In this document: one piece after another, positions 13,146-27,892 of the stretch
Layout: each line of letters begins with the position of its first letter
How positions within the stretch are numbered: the stretch's first letter is position 1
DNA from: Mesaphorura yosii
Lineage: Eukaryota > Arthropoda > Collembola > Poduromorpha > Tullbergiidae
Direction of reading: 5' to 3'
Length of the DNA stretch: 64,000 nucleotides
NCBI GenBank assembly: GCA_009869945.1
Contig: WIXG01000017.1
Location: 124,001 to 188,000 of the forward strand
Translations under genes and position numbers: made by a program
Notes under the pieces: model-generated
The model's input: the letters and a program-made list of their open reading frames with translations, nothing else
Told to the model about the DNA's origin: nothing
Database searches by the model: none

Positions 13146-14207
13146 GGCTTGTGAAGAATGAAATGCCCTTACGAAGTAAAAAAGGAAATAAATCAAACAA
13201 TATTATTCGAGAACTACTCTACGAATTACTAAAAATTGAAATCAACGAGGCGGTGCGGTGAGGGGTCTTTTCCAGCGTGTTTCAGCAGAAACTTTTCTAC
13301 TACCAAATTGTGGAACCAGTTTTCCAATTTCCGGTTTCTTCAGCTTCTGTGTAATTAGGCCGAATTCTAAAGCTTTCTTTCCTGAATTCCAATTCTTCTG
13401 AAAATGTTCTCTATGCTATGATTTGACCGTCGCCTGCTAGCCGCGGTGTACTATTCGATTTCGAGACTAAATTAGCTATAAAACTGCGATACTTTAACTC
13501 TTAAACTCTTTCCTTAAGTTTACTGCAAACCCAACCTAAAATATTGTATAATTGTTTTGTAAAGACTTGTAGCGTTATATTTATACACTAAAAGTTGTTA
13601 CAGCGCGGTATAAAAAGTAATAATTTCAATTGATCTTTGTCAAACCCATTTTGTAATAATGCGTATTATTGCGGCGAGAAGATGAAAAGTGTCAAAAGAA
13701 AAGAAGGGAGAGAAGTTCAGAGAAGCTTTTGTGAAGAAACACCGGGACAGATTTGCATGATGGCAGGTGAGAGTTATAAAATTATAACAACAAATAATTA
13801 CGATTGATTATGCTATAAAATAACCAAAACATTCGTAAATTCGTATCAGCAGTTCTATTGATTATGATATTCAAATAAAAATGTTGAATTAATTTGGTAA
13901 ATGAAACTTCATTGGCCACCTGAACCTTCATTGCTTTTTCAAGTCTGAAAATCGACTCTTCTGAAGGCTGTTTTCGTCAGTGAAAACGGCTCGGGCATAT
14001 TTTCTTGCATTTTTATTACAAAGAGAATTGCAATTTCTGAGCTTGATAATAAATTATTAAATTTTGTGTACAACGATGTGAAACTTACAAACAGTGTTTT
14101 GTATTTATTAGTACATATTGTTGATGGTATCAAATAACTTGGTCTTGCAGGCTGGTTGTCATTTTAACTCTTAAGATTGGAAACACTCCTCCGACTCCGA
14201 CTTCTAT
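13146..14207. other. Convergent 3' flanks of eIF5A and CDC42
   Basis: AT-rich sequence holding the two 3' UTRs. A minus-strand AATAAA (14109-14104) lies about 100 nt past the CDC42 stop. No gene seen. Confidence 0.5.
13187..13192 (+). terminator. Poly(A) signal AATAAA of eIF5A
   Basis: Canonical hexamer 42 nt downstream of the eIF5A stop codon. Confidence 0.8.
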
Positions 14208-15777
<1,570 letters not shown>

Positions 15778-18362
15778 TGTGTCTGCTGGACGATTTAACA
15801 ATGTAATTGGCAAATTCCTTTTCTTGGGTAGTAAAATTGAGCGAAACAGCTTAACTGTCTATGTTAGCACGTAGTAGCAGTCCTGGTAATAATGCACAAC
15901 ACGTAAGGTAATAGGAATTTGACAATTAGTAGCTCGAAACGCAACTCCTTCTCTATTTCTTTTTAAAACAGGCAGCAGTTTAAAAACAAACCAACATTAA
16001 AACGGGCTGTCTGCGTGTCGTCGTTCTGTGCACTAGATAAGGAAATTATTACTCGATTTCAAAACAGCAAACGTCAACTTATGGTTACGATTACGCGGAA
16101 CGCGGATGATTGTTCTATTTTATTTTATAGCGTATTGTATCGGCTGCTGCTGACTGCTGAGCTAAGCGATTTGCTTGGGCATTGAGGTTTGGTTTGAATA
16201 AATAACACAATTATAATGCAAGAAAACGCCCTGAGATTGCTGACGACCGCACGGCACGGCAAAATGAAATGTTAAAAATGTGTACTACAACAGACTCAGA
16301 TTCAACTCTACCCAGCCTAGCATTGGGCATTGAGTACCATGTACCGCATCGCCCGGTTCTCTCTCGGTCTCTTGTTCAGTGTACTACAAATACAAGAGCT
16401 TCATTTATTCCAAGCACCGCACAAGCAGTTGATTTTTGCCAGCATTTAAGCAAAAGCAGTGGATGTGGACGCTTGCTTGCACGGCAAGGCAGCCTCAACA
16501 AGCCGGACGGACTGTCAGTTTCAGTTTATGATCTTTGTACCGTACAAACTCAAGAAGCAGCAAGTAAGCAATACGTGCGGCCAAACGCCAAATACAACAA
16601 TTATGATAATGTCCGAAGTCCGAAACCTGCAACTTCAACTGCACTGGCAATAATACACAACTTTCTTCAATAATGGCGTACGCGTACGTACATCCGTTCG
16701 TGTACTCGCACACGAAGAAATATGAAAATGAAGGTCCAAGACTGCAAGACTGCAAGACGCAAGATGTGAGATAATTGAGCTCGAGGCAAATTGGATTCTC
16801 GTTCGTTCGCTGAATATTTGCATCATAACACAAGCGCCTGTTCTAATAAATTATGCGCAATGAAGAGCAGAAGTAGAAAGACACGATGATTCAATGGGGC
16901 ACGGACTCGACGGACGCACGACCACGGGTCGACGGCTCACAGCGTTGAATGAATGAAATGCGACTGCGATTTTATGGCCGAAGCCGAGTCTTGGCTTGAC
17001 CCTTTTTCATCTTCATCCTTCACTTTGTATGTGGAGACAAAAGCTTTATCCTGATTTGAGTTTGAGTTGCTTGTTCGCTCTGATTTACGATTACGATGCT
17101 CTTGCCATTGTTTACTGTTTGATTGCTGTTGTTGTCGTTTGTAGTTGATTAGCATTCGGACTTGTTGAACGTGTAAGCTTTAGCTTGTATCCAAGCCTAA
17201 ACCCAAACCTGAAACTTGAGACGACGTCGACGACGACAATGACAGTACGACTACAAAGTTGTTTACATGGCTCAAGACAGGAAACCACTGCTGAGCTGAT
17301 GAAATAAAATATTCTGGTCGCGAATTGATACATTTTGCATTTTGACACTACTGCATGCTGCAAGAACGTTTTCGCGAATCGCGATTCGCGTGCAATTAAG
17401 ATAAGCCACTGGCACTGATACTGCTGTGCTGGTCGAATCAGGTCATGTACAGGACAAATCAGCTTACAGGTGCAAGGAGCAAGTTCGCATCTTCTTCGCA
17501 TACAGAAGATGCGTGTTATTCTGTGAAACCGTGTATCGTGGACCGCATTTCAATTAACTTCTAATGAATGACTCGTAAACACAAACAAATCAAGTTCAAG
17601 TTTCATAAATCTTAATTCTCAAGACTGTGAGTCTGACACGACGCAGCAGATGCCATATCAATTAAACTTCAGACCAGCAAGTCTAAATCGAAATTGCCTA
17701 AATTGCTGCTGACTGCTTTCGTGATTTGACACATTTGTGATAGAGAATTCGAATCTTTCGTGTGCCACTTCAACCATTTCGATTTTTGCACCTTTGGTAT
17801 TCGTAATAAAAGGTTCAATGCTTTTTATTCTTGCATGTGAGTTTGGTTCAACATTGTACAATGATTAATATCATTATCAGCAATAAATGCGTAAAACTTA
17901 AAATAAATGCAGGTTTGCTTTCGCATTGCATTTCCTAGGTCAGCGTCTGTCTGGAACAAGTAGTATTTTGCGTTTCGGTACAAGTTGGGATTTGGGATTA
18001 CAGCGGTGAGATTAATTACAGGTGACGGTGACACGTTTTTTAGTTCGAGTTCGAGATCAATCGTACAACTTCCTTCACTTCACTGGATTCTAGATTATTT
18101 TTGGTACTGCTGCCTATTTCTTCCAAGCTGCTAAGAATTCTTCGCTGGCTGGCCATTACGCTGCAGATTATATTCCTTCAACTTAAATCTTATTGGCTAT
18201 AAATACTCGTTTTCCTGCATACTGCGTGTGCGTCTAGCTTATCCCTGGTCCTATTTCTCTGATTATCAAAAAGAAGCGTAGGGTAATGTGCTGAGGACTA
18301 AGGACAATTATAGCCAAAGAACCGAACACGCTTTATGTCAGACTATCTGCAAGAAAATGCAT
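15778..18362. other. Intergenic: CDC42 5' flank and TMEM198 3' flank
   Basis: No exon supported. One plus-strand open frame of 134 codons (16269-16673) and several minus-strand ones are present, but none has recognisable motifs or neighbouring splice structure. A short imperfect tandem (actgcaag units) lies near 16739-16760. Confidence 0.4.
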
Positions 18363-19697
18363 TCACTCTTCTTCCAGAGTCTGCCTTTCTTCTTGCGCTT
18401 GTAAGGTGGACATATGTGTAGACAATGTGTCTAACTGTGATTTGTTTTGCAGCGATTGAATGTAAGATTGTGACAGAATATCTCCGCCAGCAGTTCGCAC
18501 TTGGTACAGATATCGGTACTTTGCTTGCCGAGCCATCGCCCGTTCTTCGCGTGTGAGTCTCCTCCGAACTGGTTCACGTTTTTTGTACGGATCTGCAATA
18601 CAGGAAAGATCAAAGGAAGATGTAAATATTTATTTTAACAAGCACTTGACATCTTGCATCTTGGCATTGTGGCAGAATTAATTACAAATTATAAACTTAC
18701 ACGCACGAACGGTAAATCCCTTTGATGTCAGGAAATGCTGTATAAATATCCCCAGGATGAATAGCGCCGGCCACAAACTTAACAGCAGCCAGCTGTACCA
18801 GCAGAACTCCACCTCCTGCCTCCCTTTAACATGTGCCCAGATCCAATTCGTCATTTTTAATCTTTCAATAAAGTAGTCTAGAGAAACTGCAAGACCAGCG
18901 CCTCCAATCAACGAAGTGGTCAGTTTTGTCAACGAAGGGAAACAAACATTTGATACGGCTCCAAATAGTCCAATTCCTGTCATGAAAAATGCCACGTGGA
19001 TTTTTTGCACAAACGATGCAAGTCAAATCGAGATTCCACCAAACTTACCCATTAAAAATATCACCGAAACCCAAACTGAATGAGCAGTTGGGAAAAATAC
19101 GAGGGCAACAATTCCCAGCAAGAGCCCCGCGTGGAACCCCAGCGTGAAAAAGCCCACATAAGGTACGAGAAGACATATCAGCCCATATAAAAATCCAGAG
19201 AGCGTTGAAATCCCTGCAAAATATCAAAAACGATTTACGACTAGTATAAACAGATTTTCCATTGAACAAGGAACAGCATGTTGAGCAACAGCTTTCTTAC
19301 CAACATTTCCGTACTGAGGCAAAAGATCCTCTTCTTGACAAATCAAGAATACGATGACAAGTCCAAAGAGGAATCCAGTCAGGAACAGCACGGCTTTAAA
19401 GCATCGATAGCCTGCATGCATGGAGTCCGGTCGTCAGATTAATAAAGATTGCAGGTGGGAAGATGCCACGATCAAATGCGGTTATTAATTCGCTGTTCAC
19501 TTACCAAACGCGCAGAAGAGGACCCCGACGAGGAAGACGGAGATACAAACCAGTGAAATTACTGGGTCGTAGGACTCGTCGAACTTTGTACAATCCATCG
19601 GCGGTGCCGTCGTCTCATTCGGGAAGGCAGTGGTCTCTTCGAGTATGTTGTGATTGAATCTTGATGTGAATACTGCTGAATTAATATCAAATGCCAT
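18363..19697 (-). CDS. TMEM198: TMEM198-like multispan membrane protein
   Basis: A complete 324-residue polytopic membrane protein of the TMEM198 (DUF4203) family. The vertebrate member is reported to act as a scaffold for LRP6 phosphorylation in Wnt signalling. Five exons: 19697-19505, 19411-19301, 19213-19049, 18976-18701 and 18592-18363. A short N-terminal segment with Asn-linked glycosylation sequons leads to about seven hydrophobic spans. Family signatures include [19 protein letters not shown], a Gly-rich run through spans 3-5, [12 protein letters not shown] and the charged C-terminal tail [19 protein letters not shown]. The tail is basic and then Gln/Glu/Ser-rich, and is likely cytosolic. 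The first ATG in frame was used; upstream in-frame codons include no Met. Vertebrate TMEM198 is of similar size. Confidence 0.88.
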
Positions 19698-21819
19698 GAC
19701 TGGTGACAAGTTCCAATTCCAAGCCCGTCAGAACTCCGAAGTAGTTCACAGTCAACTCAATTCTTGTTCGTTGCTTCACGCCACGAGTATTTGTCGGTCA
19801 TTACTTTAATTATTCGTTGGCCAACGTAGAAGGACACACGCCAGAACAATTATTTAAGTACACAATATAAATTATCAAGTTAAATACGCCAATTATCACA
19901 GATCACAAGTTAAGCTGCACTGCACGCAAGAGATTCTTTATTACTCCACTTTCCAGACCAGCTCTAGGACAGTGAACTATTCAGGACGCAAGACAAAGGA
20001 GAACAGAACCAGTACCATCATGGAAAGCCTGGACTGGACTGGACTACTTCTGCACTTCTCTCCATCCAAGTCTCGACCGACCTAAATTTGTGTCGAGTCT
20101 CGTGAAAGTGGTTTCAAGAAATCCTTTAGTCACTACTTCTTCTTCGTCGTCTTACGTAATAATCCAAGACGAAGACGAGCGTAGTCTTAGTCGTAATCGT
20201 GGCTCGTGTACCACTGTACTGCTGAGCTCTTGTCTTCTTTCAACAGTTGTTGATGTTTACGTTTCTCCTTTCTGTTTCGGTATTCGGTCGGTCTTCTTTT
20301 AGCACGAGAAAACCGAGACGATGATATTCTTACTTCTTACCCACTGGAACTGTGAATGAGTAGTAAATATTGTAAAGTCTGTGCCTGCTGGTATGCTGCT
20401 GCCTCGGTTCTTTGTTGATTATGATTACAAACTGCGCCTCACGTTACACAGGAAGGAAATCGATGAAATGGGTGAATAAGAACTGAGCGACTCAGCCAAA
20501 GCCAACGCAGCACAGGAAAGGCAAAAGCAAAGGCACTGAGGCACACGGTTTCATACAAAGTAAAGGAATTTTATGGTGTTGGCTTGAGATTGTGATTACA
20601 ATTGCGAGGAAGGTCAATAAGCTGGTTTTAAAGCTCTGCCTTTGCACTTGTTCTGCTGTCTGATCTCAAACTATTCAACTTCTTAATTACGGTGGTAATT
20701 GTTGTGTACGAACTCGAGTACAAAAAACCGTTTGTTCTGTGGCGTGTAGCGCAGCACAGCGAGTCTGCGTCCTCTGCGTGTCTCAATTAAACTGTACCAT
20801 TATAAACAGAAAACAGAGATCACAAACGGTGAGTTGCAAGCGCGTTGATGCTGATGATGAACTGCTTGAGGCAGCTTGAAACAAATGCAAAGTTATATTG
20901 CGTTGCGTTCGATTCATTCCATTCTATGCATTTCGCAAGTACGTGTTAAATACAATGACTCAAAGCACTCGAATAGCACCATAGCAGCTCGAGCCAAAGT
21001 TAATATCAGAGACATGATGGATACTGTCTAATGGCTGAATTCACATGAGATTAGCGGAAGACGTGTATTTAACACGCATTTACTGAAATATGTATGGCTT
21101 AAGTTGCATTTAGTTAGCATCTGGCGAAATGGCAAATGACACATTGAAGCAGTCATAAAACAATACGGTATTAATAAGGAAGAGGGTTCATCGCAGTGCA
21201 ATGCGAAATATGAAGATTTTAGGCATGAAAACGTTTGAGTTATTTGCTTGCATCGTATTTCTAAATGCCGAATAACGTGTCATTTGCGAAATCCGTCAAT
21301 TCAAACTTCACTCGACTGCAACGACAATAAGATGATCAGGCGTGATTTCTTTCACGGATTACTTGGCGAAACTTTCCTATTTCAATTGGCCTCTTAGAGG
21401 AAGTGACAAAGAGATTCTAAAAATTCAACATCTGCAATAATTTATTAAGGACACAACAACTGAAAATATTTCTGGACAAATTCCTAGTACGTACTAATTA
21501 AGTATCAGTATTAACAACAATTATGCACTTAGGAAAATTACGCATTTCTAACTCGAGACCGTTGCAAGGAAATGAAGTCAATGAATGAATGACAGCCATT
21601 AGATTCCTGTGCACAAAAAAAACAGTCGTCAATGAAAATGTGTCCTTTCACTCGTACTCGTACTCGTGCGAACAAGAATTAAAATACGTGACACAACGTG
21701 CGAACGAGCAAATTAGCATAATAACTGGTTCCAAATCATGTGCAGCAGTCACCTTGAATACTTTCTCTTCAGATGTTTTCACTTTCTTGCGCTGGGCGGC
21801 CTTCCTGTCGGCTGCTTCG
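19698..21819. other. Intergenic: TMEM198 5' flank and lipocalin 3' flank
   Basis: No gene seen in either strand. Open frames are short and unstructured. Confidence 0.45.
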
Positions 21820-22987
21820 TTAGACTGCTGGTGTCATGAAGTAATCCATGAGACTGCTCCTCTTCAGCGGCTTCTCCACGCAGGACTGGTCGGCCTCGTA
21901 CATCTTGACCTTGTCCAGTCCGAGAACCTGGAGCGTGTGACGTGCCTGTTGCATAACCGCCAGCGATGGGTGTCTCGATCGTGTCAGGAGCCAAACGGTT
22001 TCTGGAAAGGGGCAGAGACAATGACGTAATCGTAATCAGGCCGAAGAATTCTGGGAATTCTGGAGTTCTGGCGTCTTTTACCTTCCGGATTGCCCATCAG
22101 GCTTGTCCCGCACATGTATTCAATAGAGAAATTCTCGTAGTCGGTGGCAAGAACCCTGAACTTCTTCTTCATCCCTGAAACGTAAAACCGAGCGTCAAAT
22201 TGTAAATCTCCAGATTTTTAATACGTTGTTTGCATAGATTGATTGGAATTTACTTACATGGCATGGCCGGAACAGCGTACATGAATTGCGATGGGTCGTA
22301 GGAAGGATTTGGAAGAGTGAGCGTGGAGAAGAAAGTATTTGGTGCGTTTGTCCTGGTTAAAAACGACAAAAACAGACAATGTAAAGGTCGTGGCAAGAAA
22401 CGCATACGCAATGGCTACGCACGGGCGGATTGAGCCTTCAAAGCATGAAGTTTGAATTCATTAATGAGCATGAGTTATATTGCGATAAATTGCATGCTCT
22501 GATAAGCTGGCAATTTTCTCTAGAAGGTGCTCGTCCTCGCCCATTGAAATTATTTAATTGAGCAGTCTTATTTGACATCGGCGAGACGAAATACTAAAGC
22601 ATGGTGGAGACGCGTCTGCACTCGTTCTAAAAAGCCAATGACATTTGCACTCACAATCTCGTCACGTAGTCCATGCGAAGCTTGAGCTTGGTGGAATCTG
22701 ACTTTTGACGGTAGTAAAACGAAGACCAGCATTTTCCTGGGAGCTCCGAGACGGTGGGCGTCTTCTCCATTTGCCACCATCTTCCTAAATACTGTGGACA
22801 GGAAAAGAAACGTTTTAACCTCGAGAAGAGAGTCACGTCTCATTCAAGAAGGTCAGAATCCTACCTTGTCCATTTGGAATCCGAGAAGAGGTGGGTACCG
22901 GTTGCAAATGTCGCGCTGCGAGTGAATCGCGACGATGCACAGCGCGAGGCAAAATGCCGTCCCAGCCACGAATTGCAAACGCTTCAT
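21820..22987 (-). CDS. Secreted lipocalin (apolipoprotein D-like)
   Basis: A complete 209-residue secreted lipocalin. Such proteins carry small hydrophobic ligands (lipids, pigments, retinoids) in an eight-stranded barrel. Exons: 22987-22865, 22791-22655, 22352-22258, 22174-22082 and 22001-21820. A signal peptide (FVAGTAFCLALCIVAIHS) comes first. Conserved lipocalin region 1 is the G-x-W motif in KYLGRWWQMEKTP, preceded by CNRYPPL as in ApoD-like members. Region 2 is TDYENFSIEYMC, and region 3 supplies the Arg after VWLLTRSRHPS. Cysteines at the start, at PGKCW, at EYMCG and near the end (DQSCVEKP) could form the two usual disulfides. The final exon is read in the frame given by the GAAG/AAACC junction; the other open frame there is a shadow. 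The ligand cannot be predicted. Confidence 0.92.
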
Positions 22988-23210
22988 TTTAACTGCCTTT
23001 ACTCAAATCGAATTGAAAATTCGATCAAGATTCAGCCTGAGCGTGATGAGTTGACAGCACTGCTGATGAAAAGTGAATGAAGGGCATGAAAATATGGCGT
23101 TCGCAATGGCAACCTTTGTTATTAAAATTTTGGGTGCTCATACTGTAGAAAATGACAGTACGTGTAGTTTCTAAATGAAAGAGCAAGTAAATTGTAATAG
23201 AAATTGAGTT

Positions 23211-23230
23211 GGCTGGCTGGCTGGCTGGCT
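23211..23230. repeat. (GGCT)5 microsatellite
   Basis: Perfect tetranucleotide tract followed by the degenerate continuation agctagg. Confidence 0.9.
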
Positions 23231-24899
23231 AGCTAGGAAATTTACAGCGTAGAATCGTTTTATAATATTGCAAGCCAGTAGTACGCAGCACGCTTAAGAA
23301 AGTCATAAGCTCGCTCACCTTTCGCATTGAAAATTGTGCAGGCTTTGTATTGTAGTATTTGAAGTATTTGTACAGTGTAAAATGAGTAAAATCATTTCCT
23401 ACACCAACTTTCACATTGACCTCGTCACAGAACCGGATCACCTGACCTCAAATTACTCATGTGTCATGCATTAAGCCTCATCATGCTTGGGGTGTTTGCA
23501 AAAACAGTGCAGGGCAGAGCAGCCCAGGCAAAATTGCAAATGTGCCCTGGCTTGGCTTGGCATTGGTTCGACGCTCGAGATTAGTCAGATGAGTTTGCCA
23601 ATAAATGCGTGGGTACCTGCTTCTCGATCGCGAGTCACATATGGCAAGTTCATGACCGAGTGAAATGAGAAGTGAATTCTTCTGCCGTCCGTCCGGTCTT
23701 GTGAAAAACGATAAGTGATTGGAGGTTATTAATCCATCACGGTTACGGCACCAGGTACCAGTTTCGATTTCTTGTGCGCATGCAATTGCATAAATTACGT
23801 GATTTTTTTTGTCCTCACACGCCTTGCCAAACGAAAGTTCTTCCTTTCTTGGATGATTGCAATCGCCATTGTACTTGCATCCTGATGCATTTTCTAATAT
23901 TTGCACTTTGCATTTTGCAATACTGCACGTCATAAATTAATTGATGAAATTATGTGAAACGCGATGAGTAACACGCAAGGTGTTGGGCAGCCAGTCTTCA
24001 AATGTCCTTTTGTAATAAATTCTAATTACAACCACAACTCACAGCAATTATCTTGGCTTTGGCAGGCAAAATAGAGAAATACGACTCGCTTTTGTCTTCT
24101 GCGACTTGGCAGTGATGAAAGGAAAAGTGAAGAGAAGAAATTCATAATTTGAAGCTAATTTCATCGAACGCTTCATGTGTGCGATAAATTTTCGCTGTAT
24201 TGCATTGCATGGCCAGGTGTGGCTCATACCGGTGAGAAACCACGAGCGAACGTATAAAGCTGAAACTGAAACTTCGGTCGGTCGTATTTCGCAAGAAAAA
24301 CAAGTAAGCCGAACTCAAAAGCAGTTTCGCTGGGTCTGTCTGGCAGGTCTAATTAGCATTAGACAATTGAACTGAGCCGTACAATAAAAAGCAAAATTAG
24401 CATTAAATTATTCAATTGTCTGCCAATTTGTAACGCCACAGCCACGCTAACGTTAACAATGACTTTGGCATTTCCTCTTTGACTTTGATAATGATGAATT
24501 GTAGCGAACTAAAATTAGGAAAGCATGAAATGAAGTTAAAAACATGTTTTTGTTCTCGCGTAAATTGCCTCATGTGTTGCCAACGGAGCAATTAAATTTT
24601 AGCTACACGGTGACGGCAGTTGGAATTATCTACAATTCATGGACAATATTTACTCTTCCAGGTCTGCACTAACTGCCTGAATATGCAGGTTGCTGGTGCT
24701 GATTGCAATAAATTATACCAAGTCGCTGTCAGGCGAATAACTTGAAAGACGTAAAAAAGATTTTGAATTCGCAGAAGAACACTCTACACCTCTATTAGGT
24801 TTATGTGGCGTTGGATGATGTTGATGGTACCGTGTGAAAGCCAGTGGCAAGACTTGTACGTCTGCATGGCATGAATGATGGACATAGACTTAGTTGCTC

Positions 24900-24912
24900 G
24901 TTGCTGGGAAAC
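24900..24912 (+). promoter_or_regulatory. RFX X-box-like site upstream of BBS2
   Basis: The sequence gttgct-g-ggaaac fits the RFX X-box consensus RYYVYY(N1-3)RRHRAC at every position. It ends 91 nt before the BBS2 start codon. X-boxes at this distance drive ciliary genes, including BBS genes, in worms, flies and vertebrates. Seen: the motif and its distance. Inferred: that RFX binds it. Confidence 0.55.
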
Positions 24913-25003
24913 TGAACACCGGCCTCAACTTAAACGGCACAACAAATCCAAGCCATAGGTTCAAGTCATATTTTTATGAATTCTGCCTCAGTTTGTATTA
25001 AGA

Positions 25004-27892
25004 ATGTCCTCTTCCGTGTTAACTGTTAAATTAGGCCACAAGATCCTTCCCGGTAGGGTCACAATCGGGAGCTATGACGGGAAACGTTGCACGTTCACCG
25101 CAGCCACGCATGGGGAAAGGGTAAAGCGCTATAAGCATACTTGTAAACTGAGGTAAAGAATTAAGGCTGAATTCTTCAGATTCTGCTCCTGGATTTGAGG
25201 AAAGTGCTCGAATCAACGCCGATCGGGAGCAGGAAGCTGTCTGCAGGGGTCACGAGCGAGAGTATCACATTTCTGAACATCAACCAGCCGATTTCCTGCT
25301 TATGCGCTGGACCACTCAGGAATAACTCTGATCAGTCGTTTCTGTTTGTGGGCACACTGTCCACAATATTCGGATATGATGTGGAGAACAACAAGGACCT
25401 CTTCTACAAGGAGGTGCCAGATGGTGTCAACGTGGTCACAGTCGGGATCCTGAGCGGCTTGACACAGCAACAGCAAGATAAAGAGAACGAGGGCACCGTG
25501 ATTGTTGGTGGTAACTGCTCGCTGCAAGGATTTGACTCTGAGGGAAATGACTGCTTTTGGACTGTCACTGGAGACAATGTGGGAGCCGTCGCAATGCTCG
25601 ACTTTGATGATGATGGGAAAAATGAGGTTCTCGCTTTTTAAGCGCTGTGTATTACAGCAGGTTGACATTTCTCTGGCGATTTGCATCTGCAGATGGTGGT
25701 TGGCTCGGACGACTTCGACATTCGAGTTTTTAAAGGAGATCAAATAATTGGCGACGCAACCGAAACGGACGCAATTTCCTGCATAACACCATTGTACGGT
25801 TCAGTTTTTGCGTACGCGCTTGTCAACGGAACGATTGGCGTCTACGATAAGTTACAGCGGCTTTGGAGAATTAAAGTAAACTAATGCGTTAATGTTATCA
25901 AGCAGGCTGCAGGCTTGAAGTAGCCTAAATTTATCGCTGTCGCTATTTCTTTAGTCAAAGAATTACGCAGTCACCATTTGTGCCTTTGACTTTGATGGCG
26001 ACGGCCTACCCGAACTCGTGACCGGCTGGAGCAACGGAAAACTGGACATTCGCAATGTGAAAAACGGCGAAGTTCTGTTCAAAGACAACTTCACTTGCCC
26101 GCTGGCTGGAATTTGTACGTTTGACGTTTACCAAAATGGGCAGCCTCAACTTATCAGCTGCGACATTGAAGGCGAATGTGAGACTAAACAATACCAATGC
26201 AAGTGATTTATGCAGTTTTAGGTTAATTGCAGTGAATCATGATTGTTAATTGCAGTGAGGGTGTATCGATCCTTCGGCCAAGATGGTAAAAAGATGCAGT
26301 ACGTCTCGCCGAACGTTGAGCAGGAAGCTTTACGTGAACTCAGCCTGAAGAAACACAATCTAATCTTCGAGCTACGGAATTACAACGTGGAGCAACTGCG
26401 AAGGTCGTCGATCACTCCGGGCACGGGCACAATTGCGTCGACAAGTTCTCGGCGTGGCAGTGATGCGTCTGGAGTTCGAGAGACGAGTGTCGGGACGATC
26501 CCTGTAAGCTTCAGCTTGCCAAAAAACGACCTACACCGTCTAGTCTACTAATTGTTTGATTATTCAGGCTAAAACCCAATTGAACACTGATTTCTTGGTT
26601 AACATGGGCTCGGTTGAAGTGGCGGTAAGCAAAGCATTAAGAATGGTTTAATTTTTACGTGAGGCAATGAAATGTATTGCAGCCATTCATCGATCTCACA
26701 GTGGAGACCAATAGTGAGACAATTGTGAAAGCAGTCTTGGTCTTTGCCGAAGGCATTTTCAATGGGGAATGCCACGTCGTTCATCCGAAGGAAGCTGAGC
26801 TTGCGTCTAAAATCAGTGTCCCGCTTCGACCACCGAAAAATGTCGCCGTGGACCTTCATATAAAGGTAAATGTTTACATGTAGTGGTAGTAAAAATCAAT
26901 GAGCGATAAAATAAGACTTCTAATTGCAATTGCAGGCGTACATTGGCTATGCTGAAAGCACACATTTCCATGTATTCGAATTAACTCGTCAGTTACCTCG
27001 TTTCGCGATGTACTCATACAGTAAAGGTGATGGAGGAATTGCGGTCAACTCCAATAGTTTCGTGAAGCTACCTATTCAAGAACGACCGCAAAGAGTTGGG
27101 ATTTGGCTGGGCCAGAATTTTCTGCTGGACAAAGAGAAAGACATTAACTTCAAGGGGGCATTCGGTGCCAAATTCACGTCGCTTCGTACGAACGACGAGC
27201 TGCTTCTGGACGTGGAGGGAAATGGAACCATCACAATTCGAACAGACGATATGGACTTGGCTGGCGATTTGGTCCAATCGGTTTGTCAGTTTTTGAACGT
27301 GACAGATTTGGAGACAGAAATTGATTTCCCGGACGAAATCGCTCAACTTGAGTCGTTGCTTCAGTCTGTCGAGGAGTATCAAGAAAGTAACGAACGGCTC
27401 GGTGCTGATATCGCTGATCAAAGCACGGTGATTAAAACTCTGCTCATTCGAGCAGAAGATGCGCGGATGATTGGAGACTCGTAAGAAGCACACTAAAGGG
27501 CACTAATTAATGGCGTTAGTTAATTGTGCATTGTGCTCTTAATTCTTTCAGAAAGGCGATGAGGAAATGGTACACGAAGCTTCATGAAATCAATCGCAAT
27601 CTGATCACACAGCATAAAATACGATGCACAACGAATGAGACTGTGATGGACTCGATTAAGACTATTAATCAAATCATACAAAAAGCCGCTCGACTAAGAG
27701 GTTAGTCGTACTCTAGGATGCCTAGCTTGTGGTTCTCTTGCAAGTTTCAATCTGTCTCATTCTTGTCTTATGCTTTGTTTTATTGTTTTAGTGGGTCGAC
27801 CGAAAGCCAACATAATCTCTGCGTGTCGGGAGTCGTTAAAGAATCGGAACATTGACGCGCTGGTTCGCATCATCAAGAATGGAGCTTCATAA
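25004..27892 (+). CDS. BBS2: Bardet-Biedl syndrome 2 protein homolog (BBSome subunit)
   Basis: A complete 750-residue BBS2, a core subunit of the BBSome coat that carries membrane receptors into and out of cilia. Ten exons: 25004-25120, 25180-25626, 25693-25875, 25955-26177, 26256-26503, 26568-26624, 26683-26865, 26936-27480, 27552-27700 and 27792-27892. The N-terminal beta-propeller has characteristic stretches such as FWTVTGDNVGAVAMLDFDDD, VGSDDFDIRVFKGD, GYALVNGTIGVYDK-like and ITGWSNGK-like segments, with two DxDxDG turns. Next come a linker (ELSLKKHNLIFELRNYN) and the middle domain (VLVFAEGIFNGECHVVHP). The gamma-adaptin-ear-like part has HFHVFELTRQLPRF, WLGQNFLL and DDMDLAGDLVQ. A C-terminal helical part (LLIRAEDARMIGDS) ends in a short KNGAS tail. 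Exon 2 was started at 25180 because it keeps phase 0 and gives a hydrophobic beta strand. The human protein is 721 aa. Confidence 0.97.

Larger units (their letters stand above)
22988..25003. other. Intergenic between lipocalin and BBS2
   Basis: Divergent promoter region. A minus-strand open frame of 150 codons with an ATG (23933-23481) has no splice context or known motif. The stretch also holds a (GGCT)5 tract and, close to BBS2, an X-box-like site listed separately. Confidence 0.45.

Noticed and set aside
16269-16673. Plus-strand frame of 134 codons upstream of CDC42
   Set aside because: Composition is non-coding-like, with no splice partners and no family motifs.
23481-23933. Minus-strand frame of 150 codons with an ATG and several cysteines
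   Set aside because: No regular cysteine spacing, no signal peptide, no splice structure and no similarity that I recognise; it could arise by chance in a 2-kb spacer.
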